From positions 1-64,000 of the forward strand of contig JAFXKX010000008.1 in assembly GCA_017531505.1 (NCBI GenBank): a stretch of DNA of 64,000 bases, in the 5' to 3' direction. Of the stretch, positions 9,401-16,201 are shown in pieces. How positions within the stretch are numbered: position 1 is the stretch's first letter; each line of letters starts with the position of its first letter. The translations under genes and the position numbers were made by a program. Source of the stretch: Clostridia bacterium. GTDB lineage: Bacteria; Bacillota; Clostridia; Christensenellales; Christensenellaceae. Under the pieces are notes generated by a model. The model made no database searches. It worked only from the letters and a program-made list of their open reading frames with translations, and was not told where the DNA came from.

Positions 9401-9666
9401 ATGGAAAAACCCGCGCCGTCCATCATATCCACAGCACGTCCGCCGGCCAGATCTCCTGCGCGTTCGGTCAATTTCTCAAAGCTCAATACTTCCAGATCGA
9501 TAAATCCGGGAATGCCGCAGCCGCGCAGAATACCGCGCTCTACCATTGCACTGGCTTGCGCCGGCACCAGTATCAGCATCTGTTCGCCCCGTTCCAATAC
9601 CTGCGCCACCATTGCATATAACTGCTTTTGCAGCGCAGGGAAATATTTACTGTATAGGATACGCAT
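6457..9666 (-). CDS. addB: ATP-dependent nuclease subunit AddB
   Basis: The 1069-residue protein is the AddB partner of AddA. The C-terminal part has the nuclease motif RIDRVDE...RVVDYKTG. The cysteines that bind the 4Fe-4S cluster are visible as one in EEYYRCPYKHF and three in CRYCEYSAVC. The start at 9666 is set by GAGGAGG 8 nt upstream. The N-terminus begins MRILYSKYFPALQKQ and then LILVPAQAS. The glycine-rich Walker A (G-R-S-G-S-G-K-T type) known from Bacillus AddB is not visible, so the helicase-like half is probably ATPase-inactive, as in some clostridial homologues. The gene order addB-addA is the usual one. Confidence 0.93.
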   Translation of the reverse strand: MRILYSKYFPALQKQLYAMVAQVLERGEQMLILVPAQASAMVERGILRGCGIPGFIDLEVLSFEKLTERAGDLAGGRAVDMMDGAGFSMLAKLAMGRSAEKLTMLDAHDPTLHMQVAELVASLKSEQITPERLREAAAQTPGGTGRKLSDIAEVYATMQELAGDALRDGRDMEAAAAAKFADMPYIREKHIVLFGFDMLPVLRMQTVCALAGAARSLTVLAEAAQEDVLQKQWENMIRLQQLAERQGLQVRLQEIRSGRKGEVGHLFENLYAYPYTIWEEQPRKISLCCATDRMAEVRQAAAEILQYTCRKEYRMEDIGVLVGNTADYAREIQEVFTGAEIPFFLQSKRSLQKSSLWAWMQPLLAMLCRKQWRIQDAYGYLKSGFVCERSEADALIRWCREHGIKGYRLQKGLGADAPAELEALREQVFAPVAQMQADMAEKPLYVLLKEHCERLEIARKAEELADKAEAQGLGAESRFLRQAWTALEQILEDSAILGGLPAAEYADALTAGVTASEISVVPPTTDEVLIGDGVHAIWPGKKVLFVLGLNEGMLPLVPDTAGLVSSAEVQRLRDQLPAFPDKLVFEDQKAYLRKNLTMTHRLHLSYNEQDGQPSYLADRVCKLFPLLEVTTGKQSVLLHRKAALPQLARELRAGKERSAAPGETTAAYFAQERDVLADMLAEVYAERTPEPMSPATARVLYGTPRATVSQLEEYYRCPYKHFMTYGMKPRETEEFGEDHADIGNYVHGLMEEFTRSAEAQELQWDRLDETHIDRILTEVSEKLQQSHNYGIFMEKRHAFMEKRLREEAAYAIKAVSAQLTGTQTRIAAGEAGFGGDILRLPTRYGMLTVRGRIDRVDETEGEQSEYIRVVDYKTGHKKFDLSEVYCGVGLQLVVYLMAAVNRYRALGKDAKAAGGFYFNIMLPYLEEGDKESKRLAKFRMNGFLLAEEDAVRAMDAGESKLLSMNADMKDIEAYGDVASGRNCFTEQEMQQIFSYARHMLVQAAEQMYGGRMDPRPLDQAGQLACRYCEYSAVCMYDPQADTTRKRVYGMDKAEAFREMKRRMEEAEHE

Positions 9667-9822
9667 TTCTGCCCTCCTCAAATCTTTCAAATATTTACAT
9701 ACATTATACTATAAACAGACGCTGATAGCGAAGAAAACTCACTATGAAAAAGAGGCTTTTTATTGCATCTGTTCCCACTCTTTGATATGCTGAAATCAAC
9801 AAGTCCTCCCGGAGGTATTTTT

Positions 9823-12237
9823 ATGGAAAAATGGGCACGTATCAACTATCACCCCAACCTTCCGCTGCGCCCGCGCGAGTATGTCACCGCCAGCGATGCA
9901 CATATCCGGCTGTCTCTTCACGCCGCAGAAGAAGGCATGGTCTTGCTGAAGAATGAAAATTCTCTGCTCCCGCTGACTCCGGGCAGCCGTATATGCCTGT
10001 TTGGCAAAGGCATCTTTGACTATGTAAAGGGCGGCGGCGGAAGCGGCGATGTATACACCAGTTATCTGCGCAATCTTTACGACGGTCTCATGCACAACGG
10101 TGATGCACAGTTATTTGCACCGCTGACCGATTTTTATCGCGATCAGGTGGCACAGCAGTATGCCGAGGGCATCGTACCCGGCATGGTACGCGAACCCGTA
10201 TTGCCTGCAGATCTGTTGGAGCAGGCCGCCGCATACTCCGATACCGCCGTGCTGGTATTCAGCCGATTCTCCGGCGAAGGATGGGACCGTTCTGCATCTG
10301 TCCATGAGATCGAGCAAAATCCCTTCCTCAACGAAAACACCCTCCTCAACCGTATGCATGAGATCTTCCCCGAAGGCGACTTTTATCTGAGTCCCGAGGA
10401 AAAGGCGCTGGTGGCACAGGTCACCGCCCGCTTCCCCAAAGTCGTGGCCGTGCTCAATGTGGGCGGCATGGTCGACACCGGCTGGATCAAAAACGACCCC
10501 TCTATCGGTGCAGCGCTGCTGGCATGGCAGGGCGGCATGGAGGGCGGTCTGGCAGCAGCCAACCTGCTGTTCGGGCGTGCCAATCCTTCCGGCAAACTGC
10601 CCGATACCTTCTGTGCCCGTCTGGAAGACTATCCTTCCACCGAAGGCTTCCACGAAAGCGTGGATTATGTAAACTATACCGAAGATATCTTCGTAGGATA
10701 CCGTTATTTTGAAACCATGGACGGTGCCAAATCCAAAGTATGTTATCCCTTTGGCTATGGTCTCAGTTATACCACCTTTGCCATCGACGATCTTGGCGGT
10801 TCTTTGGAAGACGGACAGATCACCCTGCGTTTCCGTGTGACCAATACCGGCAGTATCGCCGGTAAAGAAGTGGTACAGGTCTACTGCAATGCACCGCAGG
10901 GCAAATTGGGCAAGGCGCGCCTGAGTCTGGCCGGCTTTACCAAGACCCCGCTGCTGCAGCCGGGCGAACAGCAGGAAGTCACCGTCTGCTTTGCCCGCGA
11001 TGCGCTGGCCTCCTTTGACGATATCGGCTCGGTATGCCGCTCTGCCTATGTGCTGGAGCACGGCGCATATGCCTTCTACGGCGGAAGCGGTCTGCACGAT
11101 CTGACTCTGCTGCAGTTTGGGTTTGACCTCCCGCAGGATATCGTTACCGAACAGCTGACTTCCCGTTTGGCGCCTACCTGTCTGCCTGCACGCCTGCGTG
11201 CCGACGGTACGATGGAGGCTCTGCCCACCGGTCCCTGCAATGATTTCAACGCCAGCATCATCCCCAAGATGACCCCCGGCAGCGAGGAAGGCATCGCCCC
11301 CTCCGTTCGCGGATATGCGCAGCGTTACTGCACTTATGATTACGAGCCCGGTATCCATCCGCTGATCGAAGTTGCCGAAGGCAAGATCACACTGGATGCG
11401 TTTATGGCACAGTTGTCTGACGATGATCTGATCCATCTGCTGGGCGGACAGCCCAACCGGACCGTTGCCAATACTTACGGCATCGGCAACCTGCCCGAAT
11501 ACGGCATCCCCAATCTGATGACCGCAGACGGCCCTGCAGGTGTCCGTCTGAAAGAATGCTGCGGCGTTGCCACCACCGGCTGGCCGTGCAGCACCATGAT
11601 GGCCTCCACCTGGAATACCGCATTGGCAGAGCAGGTCGGTATCGCCGGCGGTGAAGAATTGAAAGAAAACAATCTGGCCATCTGGCTGACCCCCGCCGTC
11701 AATATCCATCGCAACCCCTGCTGTGGACGTAACTTCGAGTATTATTCCGAAGATCCTCTGCTGGCAGGCACCATGGCCGCCGCCTTTGTGCGCGGTGTCC
11801 AGAGCAACCACGTTGCCGTTTCGGTCAAGCATTTTGCCCTCAACAATAAAGAGACCAATCGTAAGCATAGCGACTCCCGTGTATCCGAACGTGCATTGCG
11901 CGAGATCTATCTCAAAGCTTTTGAGATCATCGTCAAGACCTCGGATCCGTGGACGGTCATGTCTTCCTACAATGCCATCAACGGCTACCGTGCATCCGAA
12001 AGCCACGAGCTGCTCGAAGATATCCTGCGCGATGAATGGGGCTTTGGCGGTCTGGTCATGACAGACTGGTGGAACCGCAGCGAGCAGTATAAAGAGATCC
12101 TTGCCGGCAACGATGTCAAGATGGCGACCGGCTTCAACGACCGCGTCAGACAGTGTCTGGATCTGGGCGCTCTTACCAGAGCCGATCTGGAGCATTGTGC
12201 ACGCCGTGTACTGGAACTCATCCTTAAATTTGACTGA
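9823..12237 (+). CDS. beta-glucosidase, glycoside hydrolase family 3, permuted domain order
   Basis: The 804-residue cytoplasmic enzyme (no signal peptide) hydrolyses beta-linked glucosides or related oligosaccharides. The usual GH3 order is reversed. The N-terminal ~280 residues hold the alpha/beta sandwich domain (EEGMVLLKNENSLLPL, KLPDTF). A fibronectin-III-like part follows (EVVQVYCNAP). The TIM-barrel domain comes last, with GRNFEYYSEDPLL, VSVKHFALNN and the nucleophile aspartate in GGLVMTDWW. This permuted arrangement is known from rumen and gut Firmicutes beta-glucosidases. The start at 9823 has GGAGG 8 nt upstream. A strong terminator follows, so it stands alone. Sugar specificity cannot be read from sequence. 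Confidence 0.93.
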   Translation: MEKWARINYHPNLPLRPREYVTASDAHIRLSLHAAEEGMVLLKNENSLLPLTPGSRICLFGKGIFDYVKGGGGSGDVYTSYLRNLYDGLMHNGDAQLFAPLTDFYRDQVAQQYAEGIVPGMVREPVLPADLLEQAAAYSDTAVLVFSRFSGEGWDRSASVHEIEQNPFLNENTLLNRMHEIFPEGDFYLSPEEKALVAQVTARFPKVVAVLNVGGMVDTGWIKNDPSIGAALLAWQGGMEGGLAAANLLFGRANPSGKLPDTFCARLEDYPSTEGFHESVDYVNYTEDIFVGYRYFETMDGAKSKVCYPFGYGLSYTTFAIDDLGGSLEDGQITLRFRVTNTGSIAGKEVVQVYCNAPQGKLGKARLSLAGFTKTPLLQPGEQQEVTVCFARDALASFDDIGSVCRSAYVLEHGAYAFYGGSGLHDLTLLQFGFDLPQDIVTEQLTSRLAPTCLPARLRADGTMEALPTGPCNDFNASIIPKMTPGSEEGIAPSVRGYAQRYCTYDYEPGIHPLIEVAEGKITLDAFMAQLSDDDLIHLLGGQPNRTVANTYGIGNLPEYGIPNLMTADGPAGVRLKECCGVATTGWPCSTMMASTWNTALAEQVGIAGGEELKENNLAIWLTPAVNIHRNPCCGRNFEYYSEDPLLAGTMAAAFVRGVQSNHVAVSVKHFALNNKETNRKHSDSRVSERALREIYLKAFEIIVKTSDPWTVMSSYNAINGYRASESHELLEDILRDEWGFGGLVMTDWWNRSEQYKEILAGNDVKMATGFNDRVRQCLDLGALTRADLEHCARRVLELILKFD

Positions 12238-12246
12238 TACATATAC

Positions 12247-12279
12247 AAACAGGCACCCATATGGGTGCCTGTTTTTTTG
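12247..12279 (+). terminator. terminator after the GH3 gene
   Basis: AAACAGGCACCCAT/ATGGGTGCCTGTTT is a perfect palindromic stem ending in a run of seven T, 10 bp after the stop. Confidence 0.92.
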
Positions 12280-12280
12280 C

Positions 12281-12309
12281 AATAAAAAAAGGCCGCAGAA
12301 ATGCGGCCC
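12281..12309 (-). terminator. terminator after the HPr-like gene
   Basis: A GGCCGC/GCGGCC stem lies between the minus-strand stop at 12326 and an A-run that reads as TTTTTTTATT on the minus strand. Confidence 0.85.
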
Positions 12310-12325
12310 TCAAAAAACCTGACAA

Positions 12326-12559
12326 TCAGCCTCTTACGAGGTAATCGATGATCATGCTCATATCTTCGGGTTCGGATACCATAATCTCGATCTCGCCGAT
12401 CTGTGCATCTTTAAACATCTGGGTCAGAGCAATATACTGGCTCAGCTTGGACTTCAGGTTCAGTCTGTCACCTTCGGTGGTAACCAGCTCGATGGTGCCT
12501 TTGCAAGCATTCAGTACTTCAAAAAACTTCTTGGGCTCTTTGATATTTTTAACTTTCAT
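12326..12559 (-). CDS. HPr-like small protein lacking the phosphorylatable histidine
   Basis: The 77-residue protein aligns by eye with the second half of the PTS carrier HPr: RLNLKSKLSQYIALTQMF corresponds to the HPr VNAKS..MSL region. The N-terminal strand and the GLHARPA active-site block are missing, so it cannot be an ordinary phosphocarrier. Similar small proteins are widespread in Clostridia with uninformative names. A regulatory or scaffold role is possible but unproven. The start follows AGGAGG. A promoter at 12655-12682 gives a ~95-nt leader. Confidence 0.7.
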   Translation of the reverse strand: MKVKNIKEPKKFFEVLNACKGTIELVTTEGDRLNLKSKLSQYIALTQMFKDAQIGEIEIMVSEPEDMSMIIDYLVRG

Positions 12560-12654
12560 TAAAACTACCTCCTAAATATTTTTACGGTCTCTTGAGGTAA
12601 CCCGATTCCTTACGGAATGCATACCTTCAACTTCCCTTTAACCTTTGTGTTAAT

Positions 12655-12682
12655 AATATACCACACTACTCTGTTTTTTCAA
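12655..12682 (-). promoter_or_regulatory. promoter of the HPr-like gene
   Basis: On the minus strand TTGAAA (12677-12682), 16 bp and TATATT (12655-12660). The leader holds a small ATTCC/GGAAT hairpin. Confidence 0.65.
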
Positions 12683-12719
12683 ACATTTTCTTTGCCGAAT
12701 CGCATATTTTTTCGCAAAA

Positions 12720-13394
12720 TTATCCGATAAAACCCGCCAGTATTTCCGCAAATTCGGAAAAATATCCTCCCCTGGGCAGCGCCGCAAAACGCATCTGTTC
12801 CTTTTTGACGGGATGCACAAATTCCACCGCCATCGAGAACAGAGCAATACGTCCCTGCTCCTTTTTTCCGTAGCGCATATCGCCCAGCAGCGGGTGTTTG
12901 CGCGATGCAAACTGCACGCGGATCTGATGCGGTCTGCCGGTATGCAGGCGAATATGCACCAGACTGTGCCCGCCCCGGCTTGCCAGTACACGGTACTCCA
13001 GTTTTGCGTATTTTGCACCGGGCGTCTTTGCATTGACCGTTCTGACCAGATTGCGGGTATTGTCTTTGAGCAGCCAGTCCTCCAGCACGCCTTCCCCGTC
13101 GGGGCAGCCGTGTACCACCGCCAGATATTCCTTGCCCATGCCTTGGCTGCGGATCTGCTCAGATAACCGCGATGCCGCTTTGGAGGTGCGTGCAAAAACC
13201 ATCACGCCGCCCACCGGTCGGTCCAGCCGATGGACCAACCCCGTATATACATTGCCCGGTTTCTGATAAGTTTCGCGGATGTATTCCCGCACCATACTCA
13301 GCATATCCGCATCGCCGGATTCATCGGCCTGCGTAGGGACCATGGGCGGCTTGACCGCCACGATCACATGATTATCTTCGTATAAGATATCCAT
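12720..13394 (-). CDS. RluA-family RNA pseudouridine synthase
   Basis: The 224-residue enzyme isomerises uridine to pseudouridine in rRNA or tRNA. The catalytic motif GLVHRLDRPVGGVMVF (aspartate in HRLDR) lies near residue 55 and the second family motif is LHTGRPHQIRVQFA. There is no N-terminal S4 domain, so it belongs to the short RluA branch; the exact target is unknown. It starts 3 bp after the methyltransferase stop (13398), so the two form an RNA-modification operon in which the upstream gene is now interrupted. Confidence 0.9.
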   Translation of the reverse strand: MDILYEDNHVIVAVKPPMVPTQADESGDADMLSMVREYIRETYQKPGNVYTGLVHRLDRPVGGVMVFARTSKAASRLSEQIRSQGMGKEYLAVVHGCPDGEGVLEDWLLKDNTRNLVRTVNAKTPGAKYAKLEYRVLASRGGHSLVHIRLHTGRPHQIRVQFASRKHPLLGDMRYGKKEQGRIALFSMAVEFVHPVKKEQMRFAALPRGGYFSEFAEILAGFIG

Positions 13395-13397
13395 AGT

Positions 13398-14252
13398 TTA
13401 TTCTGTAAACCATCTGGCCGTGGTGCCGCAGGGCAGATACATACTGCTCTGTTCCACCGGGATGACCAGATTGTCTGCCTCGATATTGCCGCCGCGCTCG
13501 CTGCGCACGTGCAGTTCCAGCAGGTTACCCGTTACGACGCTGCTGAGACCGGTGGTATACGAATTGATGATCATATACTTCGCTTTGGGGCTGAGGATCT
13601 TGACGCACTCTTCCACCAATTCTTACAACGCGTCTTCCAGTTTCCAGATCTCTCCGTTGGTGCCCCGTCCGTAACTGGGCGGGTCCATAATGATCCCCTC
13701 ATACATTCTGCCGCGGCGCTGTTCCCTGCGCACAAACTTCAGGCAGTCATCCACGATATACCGGATGGGTCTGTCTGCCAGACCCGACAAAGCCGCATTC
13801 TCCTTTGCCCAGGTAACGATGCCCTTGGATGCATCCACATGGGTCACAGATGCCCCTGCGCTGGCCGCTGCCAAAGTCGCACCGCCGGTATAGGCAAACA
13901 GATTCAGCACCTGATCGCCCGGCTCGGTATGTTCTTTGATAAACTTCCAGTTGCATGCCTGTTCGGGGAACAGGCCGGTATGCTTAAATCCTGTGGGACG
14001 CACATAAAACCGCAGCCCTTCGATCTCCACTTCCCAACGTTCGGGCAGTTTTTTATAAAAATTCCACTTGCCGCCGCCTTCGCTGCTGCGATGATAGATG
14101 GCATCTGCCTTCTTCCATTTCTCGGGAAATTGCTTTTTCCACACCACCTGCGGGTCCGGACGCGCCAGCATCACGCCTGCCCAACTTTCCAGTTTCATGC
14201 CGTCGCCGGTGTCGTAGATTTTATAATCTTTTATCTCTTGTGTGATCAACAT
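13398..14252 (-). pseudogene. class I SAM methyltransferase (RlmI-like), interrupted by an in-frame TAA
   Basis: Read through, the frame encodes about 284 residues of a class I rRNA-type methyltransferase: GFKHTGLFPEQACNW, the SAM-binding stretch VLNLFAYTGGATLAAA, THVDASKG and the catalytic-site motif IIMDPPSYGRG. After EIWKLEDAL an ochre stop (13623-13625) interrupts. The same frame then continues at once with ELVEECVKILSPKAKYMIINSYTTG, the normal C-terminal strand of the fold. One base change (TAA from a tyrosine TAT/TAC) explains this. The truncated 209-residue product keeps the SAM site but loses the last strands. It may be a true nonsense mutation or a sequence error. The start at 14252 fits a promoter at 14291-14318. 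Confidence 0.85.
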
Positions 14253-14290
14253 AGTGTCGTTATCCTCTTATCTGTTTGCTTATTGGTTTC

Positions 14291-14318
14291 ATTTTATCAT
14301 ACCTGCGGTTTTTTACAA
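14291..14318 (-). promoter_or_regulatory. promoter of the methyltransferase-rluA operon
   Basis: On the minus strand TTGTAA (14313-14318), 16 bp and TAAAAT (14291-14296), about 38 bp before the start. It is moderate in quality and divergent from the ispE promoter. Confidence 0.5.
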
Positions 14319-14335
14319 ATATTTTGACGAATTTA

Positions 14336-14344
14336 TGCTATAAT
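14336..14344 (+). promoter_or_regulatory. ispE extended -10 promoter
   Basis: TGCTATAAT is an extended -10 element 27 bp before the ispE start. No good -35 is visible at 17 bp. Confidence 0.55.
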
Positions 14345-14371
14345 ATTGATACTACATCAACGGAGGGTGCC

Positions 14372-15223
14372 ATGGAACTGACGGTCAACATCTGTGCCAA
14401 GATCAATCTCAGCCTGAATATATTGGGAATACTGGATAACGGTTATCACGATGTGGATACCGTCATGCAGAGTGTCAGCCTGTACGACACCCTGACCGTG
14501 CGCCCTGCACCCGTACTTACCGTAGATTGCCCCGGTATCCCGCAGGAGCAGAATACAGCCTACAAAGCTGCCCGTTTGTTCTTTGCGGAAAGCGGCATCC
14601 CGGGCGGTGCAGAGGTCACCATAAAGAAAGGCATCCCCTTTGCCTCCGGTATGGGCGGCAGCAGCGCAGATGCCGCAGGCCTTTTGGTCGCGCTCAATCA
14701 TATGTATGACGACCCCCTTTCCCATCAGGCACTGCTGCACATCGGTGCCCGCATCGGCGCAGATGTCTGCTTTTTGATGGAAGGCGGTGCTATGCGCTGC
14801 CAAGGCATCGGCGAACAACTGACGCCTGTTATCAACCGGTGGGATCCTGTCTATCTGGCAGTACGTGCCGATGGCTTTGTCACCGCCGGGCAGGCATATC
14901 ATCAGTTCGATACCCTCGGCGGCGCATCGTGCGATACCGATGCCGTACTGACCGCCCTTGCCGCAGGTGACGGCAATGCATTCTTTGCCCGTACCGCCAA
15001 TGCATTGGAAGATGGCTGTTCCCGTCTTGCGCCGGACATCGCCCATGTGCTCTGTCTGCTGCGCAGCAGCGCCGGTTGTCAGGGAGCGTTTATGACAGGC
15101 AGCGGCAGCGTCTGCATCGGCGTTTTCCCCGACGAAACCGCCGCCCGACAGGCGATCCCCGCCTTCGGCGAACGCTTTACCGCCGTATTGCACAATACCG
15201 CCAGAGGCGTTATTTTCCGTTAA
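14372..15223 (+). CDS. ispE: 4-diphosphocytidyl-2-C-methyl-D-erythritol kinase
   Basis: The 283-residue GHMP kinase phosphorylates CDP-methylerythritol in the non-mevalonate isoprenoid pathway. The N-terminus AKINLSLNILG and the ATP-binding loop PFASGMGGSSADAAG are family signatures, as is the late FMTGSGSVCIGVF glycine motif. The length is typical. The ATG at 14372 is preceded by GGAGGG; upstream in-frame codons lack an SD. Its presence shows isoprenoids are made by the MEP route. It stands alone, followed by a solute-binding protein gene 82 bp later. Confidence 0.95.
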   Translation: MELTVNICAKINLSLNILGILDNGYHDVDTVMQSVSLYDTLTVRPAPVLTVDCPGIPQEQNTAYKAARLFFAESGIPGGAEVTIKKGIPFASGMGGSSADAAGLLVALNHMYDDPLSHQALLHIGARIGADVCFLMEGGAMRCQGIGEQLTPVINRWDPVYLAVRADGFVTAGQAYHQFDTLGGASCDTDAVLTALAAGDGNAFFARTANALEDGCSRLAPDIAHVLCLLRSSAGCQGAFMTGSGSVCIGVFPDETAARQAIPAFGERFTAVLHNTARGVIFR

Positions 15224-15305
15224 GGACTCACAAAAAATTCACACCTTTTTCCCCGGAAAACAGGTATACTGATACCGTACTCTTTCTCAATACAGGAGAA
15301 TCCCC

Positions 15306-16157
15306 ATGCTCCCTTTCCGCATTCGATTTTATCTTGATAAATATAAACCGCGCCGACTGTTCAAGCAGCTGACGCCCCGCCGCATCCTCCTGATATGCGC
15401 GGTACTGCTGCTGACCATCGTTACCGTCATTGTTGTACGCAGCGGCAATAAGCCCTCTCCCGCACACACCTCCGTAGCCGATGCAGAGGAGATCGTCATC
15501 GGCATCGCGCTTCCCAGTGCCTTTGCAGGGCAGCAGGAAGACGACCGTATCATAGGGTATGAGCGGGATATCGCAGAAGCCGTACTGCACGAACTGTACC
15601 CCGAAAAACCGCTCACCTTTATCCCCATCACCTCACAGGAGGCATCTTTCCTGCTGCGCAGCGGGCAGATCGATATTGCACTGGGTATGTATGTCAGCGG
15701 TCCTCTCAAGACGCAGGGACTCTCTTTATCCAACGCATATTTCACCGATGGCGTCTACGCCTTCTGCTCTGCCGAAAACCCCGTCAACGATCTGTGGGTA
15801 CTGGCCAATCAGCGCGTGCGCGTGCTCAGTTCGGATATCACCAAATCTGCCGTCGCCTCTATGTTTAAGGAACTGGAGATCCCGGTGGATCTGCACCTGT
15901 GTTCCTCCTATCCGGACGGATTGGATGCCGTCCTCACCGGCGATTGTGTGGCCCTTATCGGCCCCCGCTACAAACTGGAAAGTTTCTCCGAACTGCACCG
16001 TATCGAAGAGCCTGTCGGCTTTGTATCTTACCGTTTCTTACTGTGGCCGGATAACAAAGATCTGACAGAACTGATCAACGATACCCTTGCCGATCTGCGT
16101 GCCCGGGGCACCCTTGCCGACCTGCAGCATACCTGGGGTCTGGAAGAATATCAATAA
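15306..16157 (+). CDS. family 3 solute-binding protein, membrane-anchored
   Basis: The 283-residue protein has one N-terminal membrane segment (about residues 25-45, RILLICAVLLLTIVTVIVV) without a lipobox cysteine, then a periplasmic-binding-protein type II fold: EIVIGIALPSAF, IIGYERDIAEAV, QIDIALGMY and a C-terminal DTLADLRARGTLADLQHTW typical of amino-acid-binding proteins. No permease or ATPase is adjacent, so it is an orphan receptor or works with a transporter elsewhere. The ligand is unknown. The start has AGGAG upstream and a strong bidirectional terminator follows. Confidence 0.85.
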   Translation: MLPFRIRFYLDKYKPRRLFKQLTPRRILLICAVLLLTIVTVIVVRSGNKPSPAHTSVADAEEIVIGIALPSAFAGQQEDDRIIGYERDIAEAVLHELYPEKPLTFIPITSQEASFLLRSGQIDIALGMYVSGPLKTQGLSLSNAYFTDGVYAFCSAENPVNDLWVLANQRVRVLSSDITKSAVASMFKELEIPVDLHLCSSYPDGLDAVLTGDCVALIGPRYKLESFSELHRIEEPVGFVSYRFLLWPDNKDLTELINDTLADLRARGTLADLQHTWGLEEYQ

Positions 16158-16168
16158 CCGTATGCAAT

Positions 16169-16201
16169 AAAAAAGCAGTGCCAGATGCACTGCTTTTTTT
16201 T
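16169..16201. terminator. bidirectional terminator
   Basis: AAAAGCAGTGC/GCACTGCTTTT stem flanked by A and T runs lies between the convergent solute-binding-protein gene (+) and synthase-GNAT gene (-), and overlaps the latter's stop. Confidence 0.88.

Noticed and set aside
10111..12282. 723-codon open frame on the minus strand opposite the GH3 gene
   Set aside because: Shadow of a GC-biased coding region; the plus strand encodes a full GH3 enzyme with catalytic motifs, and the minus frame has no recognisable domain.
12600..12640. Possible riboswitch in the leader of the HPr-like gene
   Set aside because: Only a 5-bp ATTCC/GGAAT hairpin is present; no conserved aptamer blocks were found.
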